From assembly GCA_050296515.1 (NCBI GenBank), contig JBNKRJ010000118.1, positions 4,251-68,250 on the forward strand: DNA of 64,000 nt, read 5' to 3'. The notes below the pieces were generated by a model. The model worked only from the letters and a program-made list of their open reading frames with translations, was not told the origin of the DNA and searched no databases. The translations under genes and the position numbers were made by a program. Below, piece after piece: positions 26,901-34,519 of the stretch. The first letter of the stretch is position 1; each line of letters opens with the position of its first letter. This stretch comes from NBLH01 sp050296515 (GTDB taxonomy: Bacteria > Bacteroidota > Bacteroidia > Bacteroidales > NBLH01).

Positions 26901-26977
26901 CAGATCCACCTGGAGTTCATTACAGCAACTATGGATTTAGATTGTGTAAAAGCAACAATATTGATAAAAAAAATTAA
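23915..26977 (+). CDS. Membrane Ser/Thr protein kinase with one extracytoplasmic FGE-sulfatase domain
   Basis: 1020 residues, a paralogue of the preceding kinase. The ATGA overlap at 23915 suggests translational coupling. The N-terminus again carries DKTxxY motifs (DKTNIY, DKTQIY). The kinase domain at about 40-310 has Lys75 (CALKLYYEF), HCDLKPQN with Asp172, DYG at 192-194 and the same activation segment. The middle region starts LRDYILSDKNWYEDL and matches the first kinase. A highly charged helix is followed by a transmembrane segment at about 727-747 and one FGE/SUMF1-like domain at about 775-1013 (GGTFMMGDPDGPDDE, LPTEAEWNFAALGG, LYDMSGNVYEWC, LRGGSYYN). A single Cys in the last segment does not restore the FGE pair. 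The tandem pair looks like a duplication in which one copy gained or lost an FGE domain. Confidence 0.92.
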   Translation: MIDPDKTNIYSDDDKTQIYGESGKQTKETIHHINLGDVITLNTKNYKILEIISESTGEAVIYKVEDENHDICALKLYYEFTFPEQEPNHEALQRIQSINDVDILNLHDFGTRTNKYKGKFCFEISDFAHGSDLLNVKDFKEKYNQEFITKEVIPQIFLGIMHLHQHRIYHCDLKPQNIFFLDEAQIDIVIGDYGSAKTFEFDAEKQSRKTTTVKGTDFYLPPEQARGFISEKNDYYSFGMILLHLVYPDAVQMHENDPKSLSHNKLKRIIERQFESLPIIDFNPEFEKINNLIEGLTLADFNLRWGKEEVQRWLKGEDIHVVYNRSTIAPKGNDISSAGALKFGKYTINTPFDLRDYILSDKNWYEDLVEDNDNWNDFTNWMLGLYEGDKRKRSALNRIVKDYSQEGLDFIAEAIIRFFIPDHQITIGFNTFKLSESEDLKKSITQIFAYLLDEIWSNSTEKDIKLYLFRIEFALRQSSMHKDDVLKLLQILYRNLETKGKISSDFYNYKVYAYTSATRKSNSQLQEFLFDYLPTVSNIQFNSISRENKLHCSVDKSLTKYFNQIGIYNTKKTKSYKENLPLIYSENYSSPEDFITKTVNENIHSVCDKLHLDFALVDKSSYTKFQSDFSNAFKKLQNDLINEFEKLNKELSSRQKRVREVREYFQQVEEIIRNNQYHKTGDAFHLIDSCRKKVYAELQQRRKKEQDEKEQRREKRKEFFANSLGRLSGIVIFLVIISVFFGRSLFDYFASFFVEIEVVDKNTALAKIEMIGINGGTFMMGDPDGPDDEKPLHEVTLSDFALSKYEITNEQFADFLNNYGSDKVKDGEYAGKKMIYCSNEEERDWGIRCTNNGWQARPSYKNYPAVYVTWYGANEYCKWAGGRLPTEAEWNFAALGGNKTKNYKFAGSSDVDDVSWYKENSGTHTHEVGTKSPNELGLYDMSGNVYEWCKDWYEAGFYSKSSRSNPINKNNTGEKVLRGGSYYNPSGSSFPCNRTADPPGVHYSNYGFRLCKSNNIDKKN

Positions 26978-26991
26978 CAGAATTTGAGCTA

Positions 26992-27609
26992 ATGCACTGG
27001 AAATTAAACAGAATACAATACCCGGTTTACAACTTAGGCAAAGGCAGACGAATTGGTATTTGGGTACAAGGGTGTTCCTTAGGTTGTAAAGGCTGTATTA
27101 GTCAAACACTGCAAACAAAAAAGGGAGGCCAACTTATTGATATTGAAGCTCTGGTTACTGAAATCACAAAAGTAAAAAACCAGTTTGATGGTATTACCAT
27201 TACTGGTGGTGAACCCTTTCAACAATACAAAGAATTAATCGCTTTCTGCGCCTGGTTAAAACAAAATACAAAGCTTGAAATTTATGTCTTTTCAGGTTAT
27301 TATCTGGATGAATTGTATGATTTATATCCAGACAAACTTTTCCTTAAATACATTGACTTTTTAATGGATGGAAGGTATGTGAAAGAAGAACATCATAATG
27401 AAAACACCAGAGGTTCAGGCAATCAAACACTATATCAATTTACTAATAATGAAGTAATTAAAGTTATAAACGGGTTCTCCTCAAATGAGTTTGGATTAAG
27501 TGTTGATAGAGATAACCAGGTCTATTTGAGTGGGATACCAAAGCAGGATGATTTGAATCAATTAAATGAATTTTTAACCCAAACAGGCATTGATATAACT
27601 TTTAAATAA
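26992..27609 (+). CDS. Radical SAM activating-enzyme-like protein (NrdG/PflA type)
   Basis: 205 residues. The cluster motif is Cys28-x3-Cys32-x2-Cys35 (GCSLGCKGC), followed by TGGEPF at 71-76, the standard radical-SAM GGE motif. Size and order match the minimal activases (4Fe-4S single-cluster family) that put a glycyl radical on ribonucleotide reductase or pyruvate formate-lyase. The C-terminal part (FLMDGRYVKEEHHNENTRGSGNQ) resembles NrdG-type activases, where a similar segment is common. It is 14 bases after the kinase and overlaps the FHA gene by one base, so it is firmly part of the operon. No glycyl-radical enzyme is in the window, so its substrate is unclear: another island protein, a distant partner, or a peptide modification. 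Confidence 0.87.
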   Translation: MHWKLNRIQYPVYNLGKGRRIGIWVQGCSLGCKGCISQTLQTKKGGQLIDIEALVTEITKVKNQFDGITITGGEPFQQYKELIAFCAWLKQNTKLEIYVFSGYYLDELYDLYPDKLFLKYIDFLMDGRYVKEEHHNENTRGSGNQTLYQFTNNEVIKVINGFSSNEFGLSVDRDNQVYLSGIPKQDDLNQLNEFLTQTGIDITFK

Positions 27610-28211
27610 TGTACAAAATAATATGTGATTTTTGTGGAAATGAAAACAGGTTTTCAAACATAAATGAACGACCTAAAGAATGCTCTAACGAAGCATGTCA
27701 GAATTCATTGGGAAACCTCGAAGTCATTACCATTGAAGAAAATGAAGAATCAGAACGACCAATAAAAATTATTGGACTTAAATTAATTTACCAGAAAACA
27801 TCCGCTGAAATTATGCTAAAAACAGAGCCTAAAATAATTTTGGGACGGCAAAATTTTGATGGTGAAGTACTTTCAAAAATTAAACAGATAAGTCGTGCCC
27901 ATTGCAGTATTGAATTTACTGATAATCAATTTATTGTTAAAGATCTTGGTTCAACAAATGGAACTTTTGTAGGCCTGGGAGATGATAAAGTCAATTGCCA
28001 GGAACCGCAAATACTAAAAGACAAAGATTTTCTGGTATTGGGCCAGGAAGTATTTTTAGTCCAACTTTTAAAAGAAGATGCAACTGATTTAGAAACAACT
28101 GAAATTGAACCAGTTATTAGCAAACCATCAGAGATTTTATGCTCTGAATGCTCTTGTATTTTGAAAGAATTACCCTGCTCCTGCCCCGATTGCGGAACAT
28201 GGAATGAATAG
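27609..28211 (+). CDS. FHA-domain protein flanked by zinc ribbons
   Basis: 200 residues. The N-terminus has a CxxC pair (Cys6, Cys9) and later Cys25 and Cys30, a likely zinc ribbon. The FHA domain at about 72-150 keeps the phospho-threonine-binding residues: Arg80 (LGRQNF), Ser95-x-x-His98 (SRAHC) and Asn117 (GSTNGTF). After it comes LETTEIEPV, similar to the ETT phospho-site of the actinobacterial FHA protein GarA, then a second cysteine cluster (Cys178, 181, 183, 190, 192, 195). It is probably the phospho-reader for the two kinases. ATG overlaps the upstream stop (TAATG). All visible evidence points to a cytoplasmic adaptor. Confidence 0.9.
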   Translation: MYKIICDFCGNENRFSNINERPKECSNEACQNSLGNLEVITIEENEESERPIKIIGLKLIYQKTSAEIMLKTEPKIILGRQNFDGEVLSKIKQISRAHCSIEFTDNQFIVKDLGSTNGTFVGLGDDKVNCQEPQILKDKDFLVLGQEVFLVQLLKEDATDLETTEIEPVISKPSEILCSECSCILKELPCSCPDCGTWNE

Positions 28212-28290
28212 TACTGTTCGCTGGTTTCTTGTTGCTGGATGCTATTTGCAATGCGGAACCAGTAGCAGAATCCAGAAACTAATTTCGAAT
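28212..28290. repeat. Degenerate CCAG/GCTGG intergenic repeat
   Basis: The 105-base gap before the phosphatase has CTGGTTTCTTGTTGCTGG and, in the other orientation, GGAACCAGTAGCAGAATCCAG, of the same type as at 17895 and 58925. It interrupts an otherwise tightly packed operon. Confidence 0.4.
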
Positions 28291-28316
28291 ATATAAATAC
28301 ACCAATTTCAAAAAAA

Positions 28317-29042
28317 ATGAAATTCAACATCTCAGCTTTCACACATATTGGCACCAAACGCCAGATAAACCAGGATCGAATTCTTGTTAACAACAAAATC
28401 CTGAACGATGGCTTTTACTCTCTTGATAATCAAACAAGCTGCTTTTGCTTTGTTGCCGATGGAATTGGTGGAGGATTGGCCGGCGAAATTGCCTCTCAAT
28501 TTGTGTTGGATGCTATTTTAAAACAAAGAGAAAGCTTTCAAAAGCTAGATGAAGAATTCATTGAAAAAGAATTGCATTCGATTAATAATGAACTTATTAC
28601 ATTTGCCGGTTCAAAGCCTGAATATTTGGGAACCGGAACTACTCTGACCGGATTAATTACACTAGAAGATACTTCCTACTTGACTATTCAGGCTGGAGAT
28701 TCTGAAATGTGGGTACTACGTGATGGCTTATTCTTCCAAATAACAGAATCCCAGGTTTTTGACGACTCAGAGCCAGGTAGTCCACTAATCAGCTATTTTG
28801 GTGGTAAAGAAGCCAAACTAGAACTCAGTTTAACATCATCACTTCGTGAAATTCGCCAACATGATCTAATTATTATTTCCTCTGATGGATTATTAAATGC
28901 AATAGCTCCCAAACAGTTAAAAGCCATTTTATCAAATACTCAGTCATTAAAAGAAAAATCAGAGTTTATTCTCAACCAGGTTTTAAAAACAGGTGCAAAT
29001 GATAATATTAGCTGCATTTTAGTGGAAGTAAGTGAATACTGA
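28317..29042 (+). CDS. PP2C-family Ser/Thr protein phosphatase
   Basis: 241 residues, the normal length for a stand-alone bacterial PP2C. The metal-binding and catalytic motifs are all present: Asp20 (NQDRI), Asp48-Gly49 (ADGIGGG), GTGTTLTG, AGDSEMW, Asp190 (SSDGL) and Asp229 (GANDNIS). It should remove phosphate from targets of the two kinases upstream. No membrane segment or signal peptide, so cytoplasmic. It is the last gene of the island; a 271-base gap with two palindromes follows. Confidence 0.93.
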   Translation: MKFNISAFTHIGTKRQINQDRILVNNKILNDGFYSLDNQTSCFCFVADGIGGGLAGEIASQFVLDAILKQRESFQKLDEEFIEKELHSINNELITFAGSKPEYLGTGTTLTGLITLEDTSYLTIQAGDSEMWVLRDGLFFQITESQVFDDSEPGSPLISYFGGKEAKLELSLTSSLREIRQHDLIIISSDGLLNAIAPKQLKAILSNTQSLKEKSEFILNQVLKTGANDNISCILVEVSEY

Positions 29043-29069
29043 GTTAGATTCAATCGTATAATATTTTTG

Positions 29070-29083
29070 CATAGTGCACTATG
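29070..29083. promoter_or_regulatory. 14-bp perfect palindrome downstream of the phosphatase gene
   Basis: CATAGTGCACTATG is perfectly palindromic. It has no adjoining T-run, so it is more like a protein-binding site than a terminator. Confidence 0.3.
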
Positions 29084-29233
29084 GTGCAATGAAGGCATTT
29101 CGGTAAAAGAATTGAATTGTCGTGACTTTGATTGATTTAAATCCTTTATCCTCTTTTTAATAACCAATATTTAAATTCTTTGGTTAAATCAAAACAATTA
29201 GGTTACCCTGTTTGTTATTAAAACAACACATTG

Positions 29234-29250
29234 TTTAGAACGATTCTAAA
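29234..29250. promoter_or_regulatory. Fur/PerR-family-like operator upstream of the receptor gene
   Basis: TTTAGAA-CGA-TTCTAAA is a perfect 7-3-7 inverted repeat, equivalent to a 7-1-7 dyad TTAGAAC-G-ATTCTAA close to the Fur-family consensus form TTATAATnATTATAA. It lies 30 bases before the candidate -7 element at 29280, where a bound repressor would block RNA polymerase. Confidence 0.45.
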
Positions 29251-29279
29251 TAAAATTCATATTCAAATCAGATATTTCA

Positions 29280-29287
29280 TAATTTTG
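29280..29287 (+). promoter_or_regulatory. -7 promoter element of the receptor gene
   Basis: TAATTTTG fits TAnnTTTG and lies 26 bases before ATG 29314. Confidence 0.5.
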
Positions 29288-29313
29288 TCATTCCATAAGT
29301 AAAAATAACAGCA

Positions 29314-31725
29314 ATGAAAAAATACATTTCCATCATAATCCTCTCTTTATTAACACAATACAACAGTATTGGTTTTGGTCAGGCACCCGCAATTGCTAAA
29401 ACAATAAAGGGCCGAATAATTGATAGTGAAACATTACATGCAGTTGAATATGTTACTGTTGCATTATTCAAAACCCAATCAAATAAACTTGTTACAGGAG
29501 CTATTTCTGGTACTGACGGCCATTTCTTCATAAAAGGCTTGGATGCAGGAAATTATTACCTTAAAATATCTTTTATGGGATATGAAAAAACAACCATTAA
29601 TGATATTCAAATAAATGATAATATTCCGGTTGTAAATCTTGGTACAATAAAACTAAATAAAGCCACAGATTTAATTGAGGAAGTAGAGGTAGTTGCAGAA
29701 AAGGGGGCAATTGATTATCAAATAGATAAAAAAGTTGTAAATGTATCGAACCAGTATACAACAGTTTCTGGAACAGCCATTGATGTACTTGAAAATGTGC
29801 CTTCGGTAACCGTTGATGTTGAAGGCAATTTGTCTTTAAGAGGAAGTACCGGTTTTACTGTGCTGATTGACGGAAAACCAACGGTATTAGAAGGTTCTGA
29901 AGCCTTGGATCAAATTCCGGCAAGTACCATTCAAAATATTGAAATCATTACAAATCCATCTGTTAAATACGATCCGGATGGAACTGCTGGAATAATAAAT
30001 GTTATTACAAAAAAGAATAAACTGAGAGGTGTTAGTGGAATAGCCAACCTCAACCTTGGCCTTGATGATAAATACGGAGGAGATTTACTTTTGAATTTTA
30101 GAAAGAACAAGCTTGACTTTTTTATCAGTGCTGACTATAACGACCGTCAGTTTCCTGGTTTTGAAACTTCTGAGAGAAAAACAGTTCTAAACGATACCAG
30201 TTTTAACATTATTGCAGATGGAACCTCTTTGCGTAAAATGAAAAGATGGAGTATAAAAAGTGGACTTACTTTTTCATTAGATAGCAATCACATTATTGGA
30301 ATTGATGCCAGATACGGCTACCACAAGCACCAGGGAATATCGGAATTCGACTATATTAAAAGTACTATTCCATCATCTTTTATTGAGGAAACAAATAGTT
30401 TTGACAATTCCTCGAGAGAAGGCAATTTCTTTTCAGTTAACCTACAATATACCCATCGATTTACAAAAAAAGGACATGAGATCTATTTTAATGGAAACCT
30501 TAGTTCACGAGATGGTGATGAAAGCCATATCAATAGTCTTCTAAACAACGAAAATCTTATTTTGGAAGCTCAAAAAGGAACAGAGTCGGGCCCATCAGAG
30601 TACTGGCGATTTCAGCTTGATTATACCCTGCCAATTGGTCTCAAAGATAAATTTGAAGCTGGTCTTCAATCAAGGATAGGAACAAGTAACGACAACACTG
30701 GATTATATATATATAATTCATTAACAGGATTATACGAACCCATGCCCGACTACACTAATGAAACTGATTACCACAGAACTATTCATTCAATTTATAGCTT
30801 ATATGCAGGAGAATTTGGAAAAATGGGATATCAATTCGGCATGCGTGGAGAGTATACTTTGCGTGAAGTTGCCTCAACAGGTTATGAGAATACAAAAATA
30901 AACAGATGGGACTATTTCCCAACAGCCCATATTTCATATAGTTTTAACAAAAAATACCAGTTAATGACTAGTTATACACGAAGAATTGAACGCCCCCGAA
31001 GCTGGTGGCTAGAACCTTTCTTAACCTGGAGCGATGCCTACAACGTAAGAAGTGGAAATCCCAACCTGCAACCAGAGTACATTGATGCCTATGAATTAAA
31101 CTTCATTATAAAAATGAAAAAGAACTTCTTTTCAGTTGAAACCTACCATCGCGTTACACACAATCATACAGAATATGTAAGAAGTGTTTATCGTGAAAAC
31201 GTGATTCTTAGAAACCCTGAAAACGTTGGGCAGGCGTTTGCCACTGGTGCTGAAGCAATGTTGAATTATGAATTATTCAAAAGCTGGCAGCTTAACCTTT
31301 CGGGAAACATCTACAATTATAAAGTTGAAGGCAGCCTTTTTGATGAGGATTTTTCAAATGAAAGCCTAAACTGGAACCTGCGGTTTAACAATAGTATTAA
31401 AGTTTCTAAAAGGCTGCAGTTTCAGTTAACCAGCTCATACAACAGTCCGACAGCTACCTCGCAAGGCACAACAGAAGATTTTTTTAGAATTGACGGAGGC
31501 ATAAAAGCCAATTTTCTTGATAAAAAGTTATCTACAGCCTTACAGGTAAGAGATATTTTTGGTACTGCCAAACACAAACAAACCATTGAAGGAACCTCTT
31601 TTTATTATTTCAATGAATCCTATAGAAAAGCACCATTGGTTATGTTATCGTTAAGTTATAGATTTAATAACTACAAAAGCGATAGAGGACAAAGGAGCGA
31701 TATGGGTGGGGATGATGAGTTTTAA
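29314..31725 (+). CDS. TonB-dependent-receptor-like outer-membrane beta-barrel protein with carboxypeptidase-regulatory domain
   Basis: 803 residues. A signal peptide (MKKYISIIILSLLTQYNS) is followed by a carboxypeptidase-regulatory-like beta sandwich at about 30-115 (KGRIIDSETLHAVEYVTVAL, then GNYYLKISFMGYEK). A TonB plug lies at about 125-225 (VLENVPSVTVDVEGNLSLRG, VLIDGKPTVL, NIEIITNPSVKYDPDGTAG, IINVITKK). The rest is a large C-terminal barrel of the OMP_b-brl_3 kind, ending without the usual terminal Phe but with a barrel strand VMLSLSYRFNNY. No SusD partner is adjacent, which argues against glycan import. The Fur-family-like box upstream suggests a metal- or peroxide-responsive role. 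The substrate is unknown. Confidence 0.88.
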   Translation: MKKYISIIILSLLTQYNSIGFGQAPAIAKTIKGRIIDSETLHAVEYVTVALFKTQSNKLVTGAISGTDGHFFIKGLDAGNYYLKISFMGYEKTTINDIQINDNIPVVNLGTIKLNKATDLIEEVEVVAEKGAIDYQIDKKVVNVSNQYTTVSGTAIDVLENVPSVTVDVEGNLSLRGSTGFTVLIDGKPTVLEGSEALDQIPASTIQNIEIITNPSVKYDPDGTAGIINVITKKNKLRGVSGIANLNLGLDDKYGGDLLLNFRKNKLDFFISADYNDRQFPGFETSERKTVLNDTSFNIIADGTSLRKMKRWSIKSGLTFSLDSNHIIGIDARYGYHKHQGISEFDYIKSTIPSSFIEETNSFDNSSREGNFFSVNLQYTHRFTKKGHEIYFNGNLSSRDGDESHINSLLNNENLILEAQKGTESGPSEYWRFQLDYTLPIGLKDKFEAGLQSRIGTSNDNTGLYIYNSLTGLYEPMPDYTNETDYHRTIHSIYSLYAGEFGKMGYQFGMRGEYTLREVASTGYENTKINRWDYFPTAHISYSFNKKYQLMTSYTRRIERPRSWWLEPFLTWSDAYNVRSGNPNLQPEYIDAYELNFIIKMKKNFFSVETYHRVTHNHTEYVRSVYRENVILRNPENVGQAFATGAEAMLNYELFKSWQLNLSGNIYNYKVEGSLFDEDFSNESLNWNLRFNNSIKVSKRLQFQLTSSYNSPTATSQGTTEDFFRIDGGIKANFLDKKLSTALQVRDIFGTAKHKQTIEGTSFYYFNESYRKAPLVMLSLSYRFNNYKSDRGQRSDMGGDDEF

Positions 31726-31733
31726 ATTTATTT

Positions 31734-31782
31734 ACCACAGATTAACACAGAATATTCTGTAAAAATCTGTGTTAACTGTGGT
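31734..31782. terminator. Palindrome between convergent genes, ACCACA family copy 2, probable bidirectional terminator
   Basis: ACCACAG (31734-31740) pairs with CTGTGGT (31776-31782), and TTAACACAGA (31742-31751) with TCTGTGTTAA (31766-31775): a near-continuous 17-bp stem. It separates the receptor gene from the convergent lon gene, with AT-rich tails on both sides. Confidence 0.65.
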
Positions 31783-31788
31783 CAAATT

Positions 31789-34269
31789 TTATTTTACACT
31801 TTCTTTTTTCTCAGCAACCAGTTTTCTTGCATTTGGCACTTTTTGCTTAAGCAATGCAATCTCAAGCACTTCCATAATATTATCCACATAATGGAATTTT
31901 AAGCCCGAAATATAGATATCTTTAATCTCTTTGATATCTTTTTCATTTTCTTTTGAAAGAATAATATCTTTAATATTAGCTCGCTTGGCTGCAAGAATTT
32001 TTTCCTTAATACCACCAACCGGTAAAACTTTGCCACGTAAGGTAATTTCACCGGTCATTGCCAGTTGACTCTTAATTTTTCGCTGTGTAAATGCAGAAGC
32101 CATTGAAGTTACCATTGTAACTCCTGCTGATGGGCCATCCTTTGGAATAGCACCCTCCGGTACATGCAAATGGATATTCCAGTTATCAAAAATAGACTCA
32201 TCAATTTCTAAATCAATGCTATGTGCTTTAAGATATTCTAAAGCGATAACAGCAGATTCTTTCATTACATTACCGAGGTTACCTGTAAGGGTTAATTTTG
32301 CATTTCCTTTACTTAAACTGGTTTCAACCATTAATATCTGACCACCAACAGAGGTCCAGGCAAGCCCGGTAACAACACCTGCATACTCATTCCCCTGGTA
32401 TTTATCCTTACTATATTTAGGTTGTCCCAGTATTTCGTAAACCAGTTCTTTCGTCAATTTAGGATCATATTCCTCTTCAAAGGCAATTTTTTTAGCAACT
32501 TTCCTTACTAATTTTGCCATTACTTTATCCAACTGCCTTACTCCCGACTCTCGGGTATAACCTTCAATTATTTTTTCGATTATTGTTTTGCTTAATACCA
32601 ATTGGTTCTTATTAACACCATGCTCCTCAAGTTGCTTAGGGATAAGATGTTTCTTTGCAATCTCAATTTTTTCTTCAATAATATAACCACTGATATCAAT
32701 AATTTCCATTCTGTCTCGCAAAGCCGGGTTAATTGGACTTAAAGTATTTGCAGTAGCAATAAACATCACTTTTGATAAATCGTATTCCAGCTCAAGGAAA
32801 TTATCGTAAAAAGTATTATTCTGCTCAGGATCAAGCACTTCAAGCAAGGCAGACGAAGGATCGCCCCTAAAGTCTGTACCAACCTTGTCTATTTCATCCA
32901 GAATAAATACCGGGTTAGATGATTTCACCTTCTTAATACTCTGTATAATCCGCCCTGGCATAGCACCTATATAGGTTTTTCTATGCCCTCTTATTTCAGA
33001 TTCATCATGCAACCCTCCTAAAGATATTCTTGCATATTTTCTATTAATTGCATTTGCAATAGATTTTCCCAACGATGTTTTACCAACTCCGGGAGGGCCC
33101 ACCAAGCACAAAATTGGTGCTTTTAAATCCCCTTTTAACTTTAAAACTGCCAGATGCTCTAATATTCGTTCCTTTACTTTATCTAGTCCAAAATGCTCTT
33201 TATCAAGCACTTTCTCCGCTCTTTTTAAATCAAAGTTATCAACAGTATATTCATTCCATGGCAAATCAAGTAAAGTCTGGATATAATTTACCTCATTGCC
33301 ATACTCTGGTGAGGCCGGGTTAATGCGCTCCAGTTTTTGTATTGCTTTTTTAAAAACCTCAGCAACCTCATCAGTCCATTTCTTTTCTTTTGCCCTTTTC
33401 TTAAACTCTTTTACCTCTATATCAACAGGATCTTTCCCCAACTCACTTTGAATAGCCTTCATTTGCTGATGCAAGAAGTATTCTTTTTGCTGCTGATCCA
33501 TTTCAAGCTTTACTTTAGCCTGGATATCTCCCTTTAACTCAAGTTTTTGCACTTCAGTGGTAAGGTATTCTAATAACAAAATACCGCGCTCTTTCAAATC
33601 ATTTATTTCCAACAATCTTTGTTTGTCAATGGCCTGAATATCACTGTTTGAACAAATAAAATTGACTAAAAACCTTGGACTTTCAATATTTTTAAGCGCA
33701 AATATTGCTTCTTTTGGAATGTGTGCAGAAAGCTCAATAATCTGCATTGAAATTTCTTTCAAAGAACTTATTAGGGCCTCAAATTCTTTATCATGAACAG
33801 GAGGGACAACATCGGTTAATTCATTAACCCTTGCCCTTAAATAAGGTTTATCAGCCACAAACTCCTGTACTTCAAATCTTTTTAGTCCTTGAATGATAAT
33901 AGTAGTTGAATTATCAGGCATTTCAAGTACCTTGATAATTTGTGCCAAAGTCCCCACTTTGAACAAATCCTCACCGGCTGGATCATCAATCTTTGAGTCT
34001 TTCTGAGTAACAATCCCAATAAGTTTGTCCTTTTTGTAAACAGACTTTACTAACCGTACTGATTTTTTTCGTCCAACTGCAATCGGAATAATTACACCAG
34101 AAAATAGAACAGTATTTTTTAGCGGTAATATTGGCAGCTCATCAGGAACCTCAGAATTATTTATATGCTCTTCTTCCCCATCAGGAATAATGGGTATAAA
34201 GTCTGAATTCTCGTCTGATATAGCTGAAAATATAATTTCTTTTCTTCCTTTTTTATTTTCAAAATCCAT
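31789..34269 (-). CDS. lon: ATP-dependent protease La (Lon)
   Basis: 826 residues, normal for LonA. The N-terminal substrate-binding LAN domain (ELPILPLKNTVLFSGVIIPI) starts near residue 44, then a coiled-coil linker and the AAA+ module with Walker A GPPGVGKT (Lys397) and Walker B VFILDEIDKVG. The protease domain has the catalytic dyad Ser714 (KDGPSAG) and Lys757 (GGIKEKILAAK), 43 residues apart as in E. coli Lon. It degrades misfolded and regulatory proteins in the cytoplasm. It is transcribed alone; an imperfect dyad GACAG-C-CTGTC lies about 60 bases upstream at 34331-34341 and could be regulatory. Confidence 0.97.
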   Translation of the reverse strand: MDFENKKGRKEIIFSAISDENSDFIPIIPDGEEEHINNSEVPDELPILPLKNTVLFSGVIIPIAVGRKKSVRLVKSVYKKDKLIGIVTQKDSKIDDPAGEDLFKVGTLAQIIKVLEMPDNSTTIIIQGLKRFEVQEFVADKPYLRARVNELTDVVPPVHDKEFEALISSLKEISMQIIELSAHIPKEAIFALKNIESPRFLVNFICSNSDIQAIDKQRLLEINDLKERGILLLEYLTTEVQKLELKGDIQAKVKLEMDQQQKEYFLHQQMKAIQSELGKDPVDIEVKEFKKRAKEKKWTDEVAEVFKKAIQKLERINPASPEYGNEVNYIQTLLDLPWNEYTVDNFDLKRAEKVLDKEHFGLDKVKERILEHLAVLKLKGDLKAPILCLVGPPGVGKTSLGKSIANAINRKYARISLGGLHDESEIRGHRKTYIGAMPGRIIQSIKKVKSSNPVFILDEIDKVGTDFRGDPSSALLEVLDPEQNNTFYDNFLELEYDLSKVMFIATANTLSPINPALRDRMEIIDISGYIIEEKIEIAKKHLIPKQLEEHGVNKNQLVLSKTIIEKIIEGYTRESGVRQLDKVMAKLVRKVAKKIAFEEEYDPKLTKELVYEILGQPKYSKDKYQGNEYAGVVTGLAWTSVGGQILMVETSLSKGNAKLTLTGNLGNVMKESAVIALEYLKAHSIDLEIDESIFDNWNIHLHVPEGAIPKDGPSAGVTMVTSMASAFTQRKIKSQLAMTGEITLRGKVLPVGGIKEKILAAKRANIKDIILSKENEKDIKEIKDIYISGLKFHYVDNIMEVLEIALLKQKVPNARKLVAEKKESVK

Positions 34270-34519
34270 AAATTGACCTAACTATAATATCTTTTCAATT
34301 CAATTCATGCCAGTTTTACATGAATAGAACAGACAGCCTGTCAGTCTATGCAATAAAAATGGCGCAAGCCTCAATTGTCAATACTTGTGCCAAAAAATAA
34401 CACACTGAAGAACAATTGGTTAACAAGTAAAAAGGTTTAGAGTTAGTTTAAATAGCTAAGATACTTACAAATCTCGAATAACGAAACTTGCATTATGAAA
34501 ATTAAGAAACTTTAAGGTT

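Noticed and set aside
22330..26977. A complete diversity-generating retroelement
   Set aside because: The FGE fold and Asn/Tyr-rich ends are suggestive, but there is no reverse transcriptase and no template repeat in the window.
13240..29042. The island as a type VI secretion locus
   Set aside because: No sheath, tube, spike, baseplate or membrane-complex genes are present; only the regulatory parts resemble T6SS.
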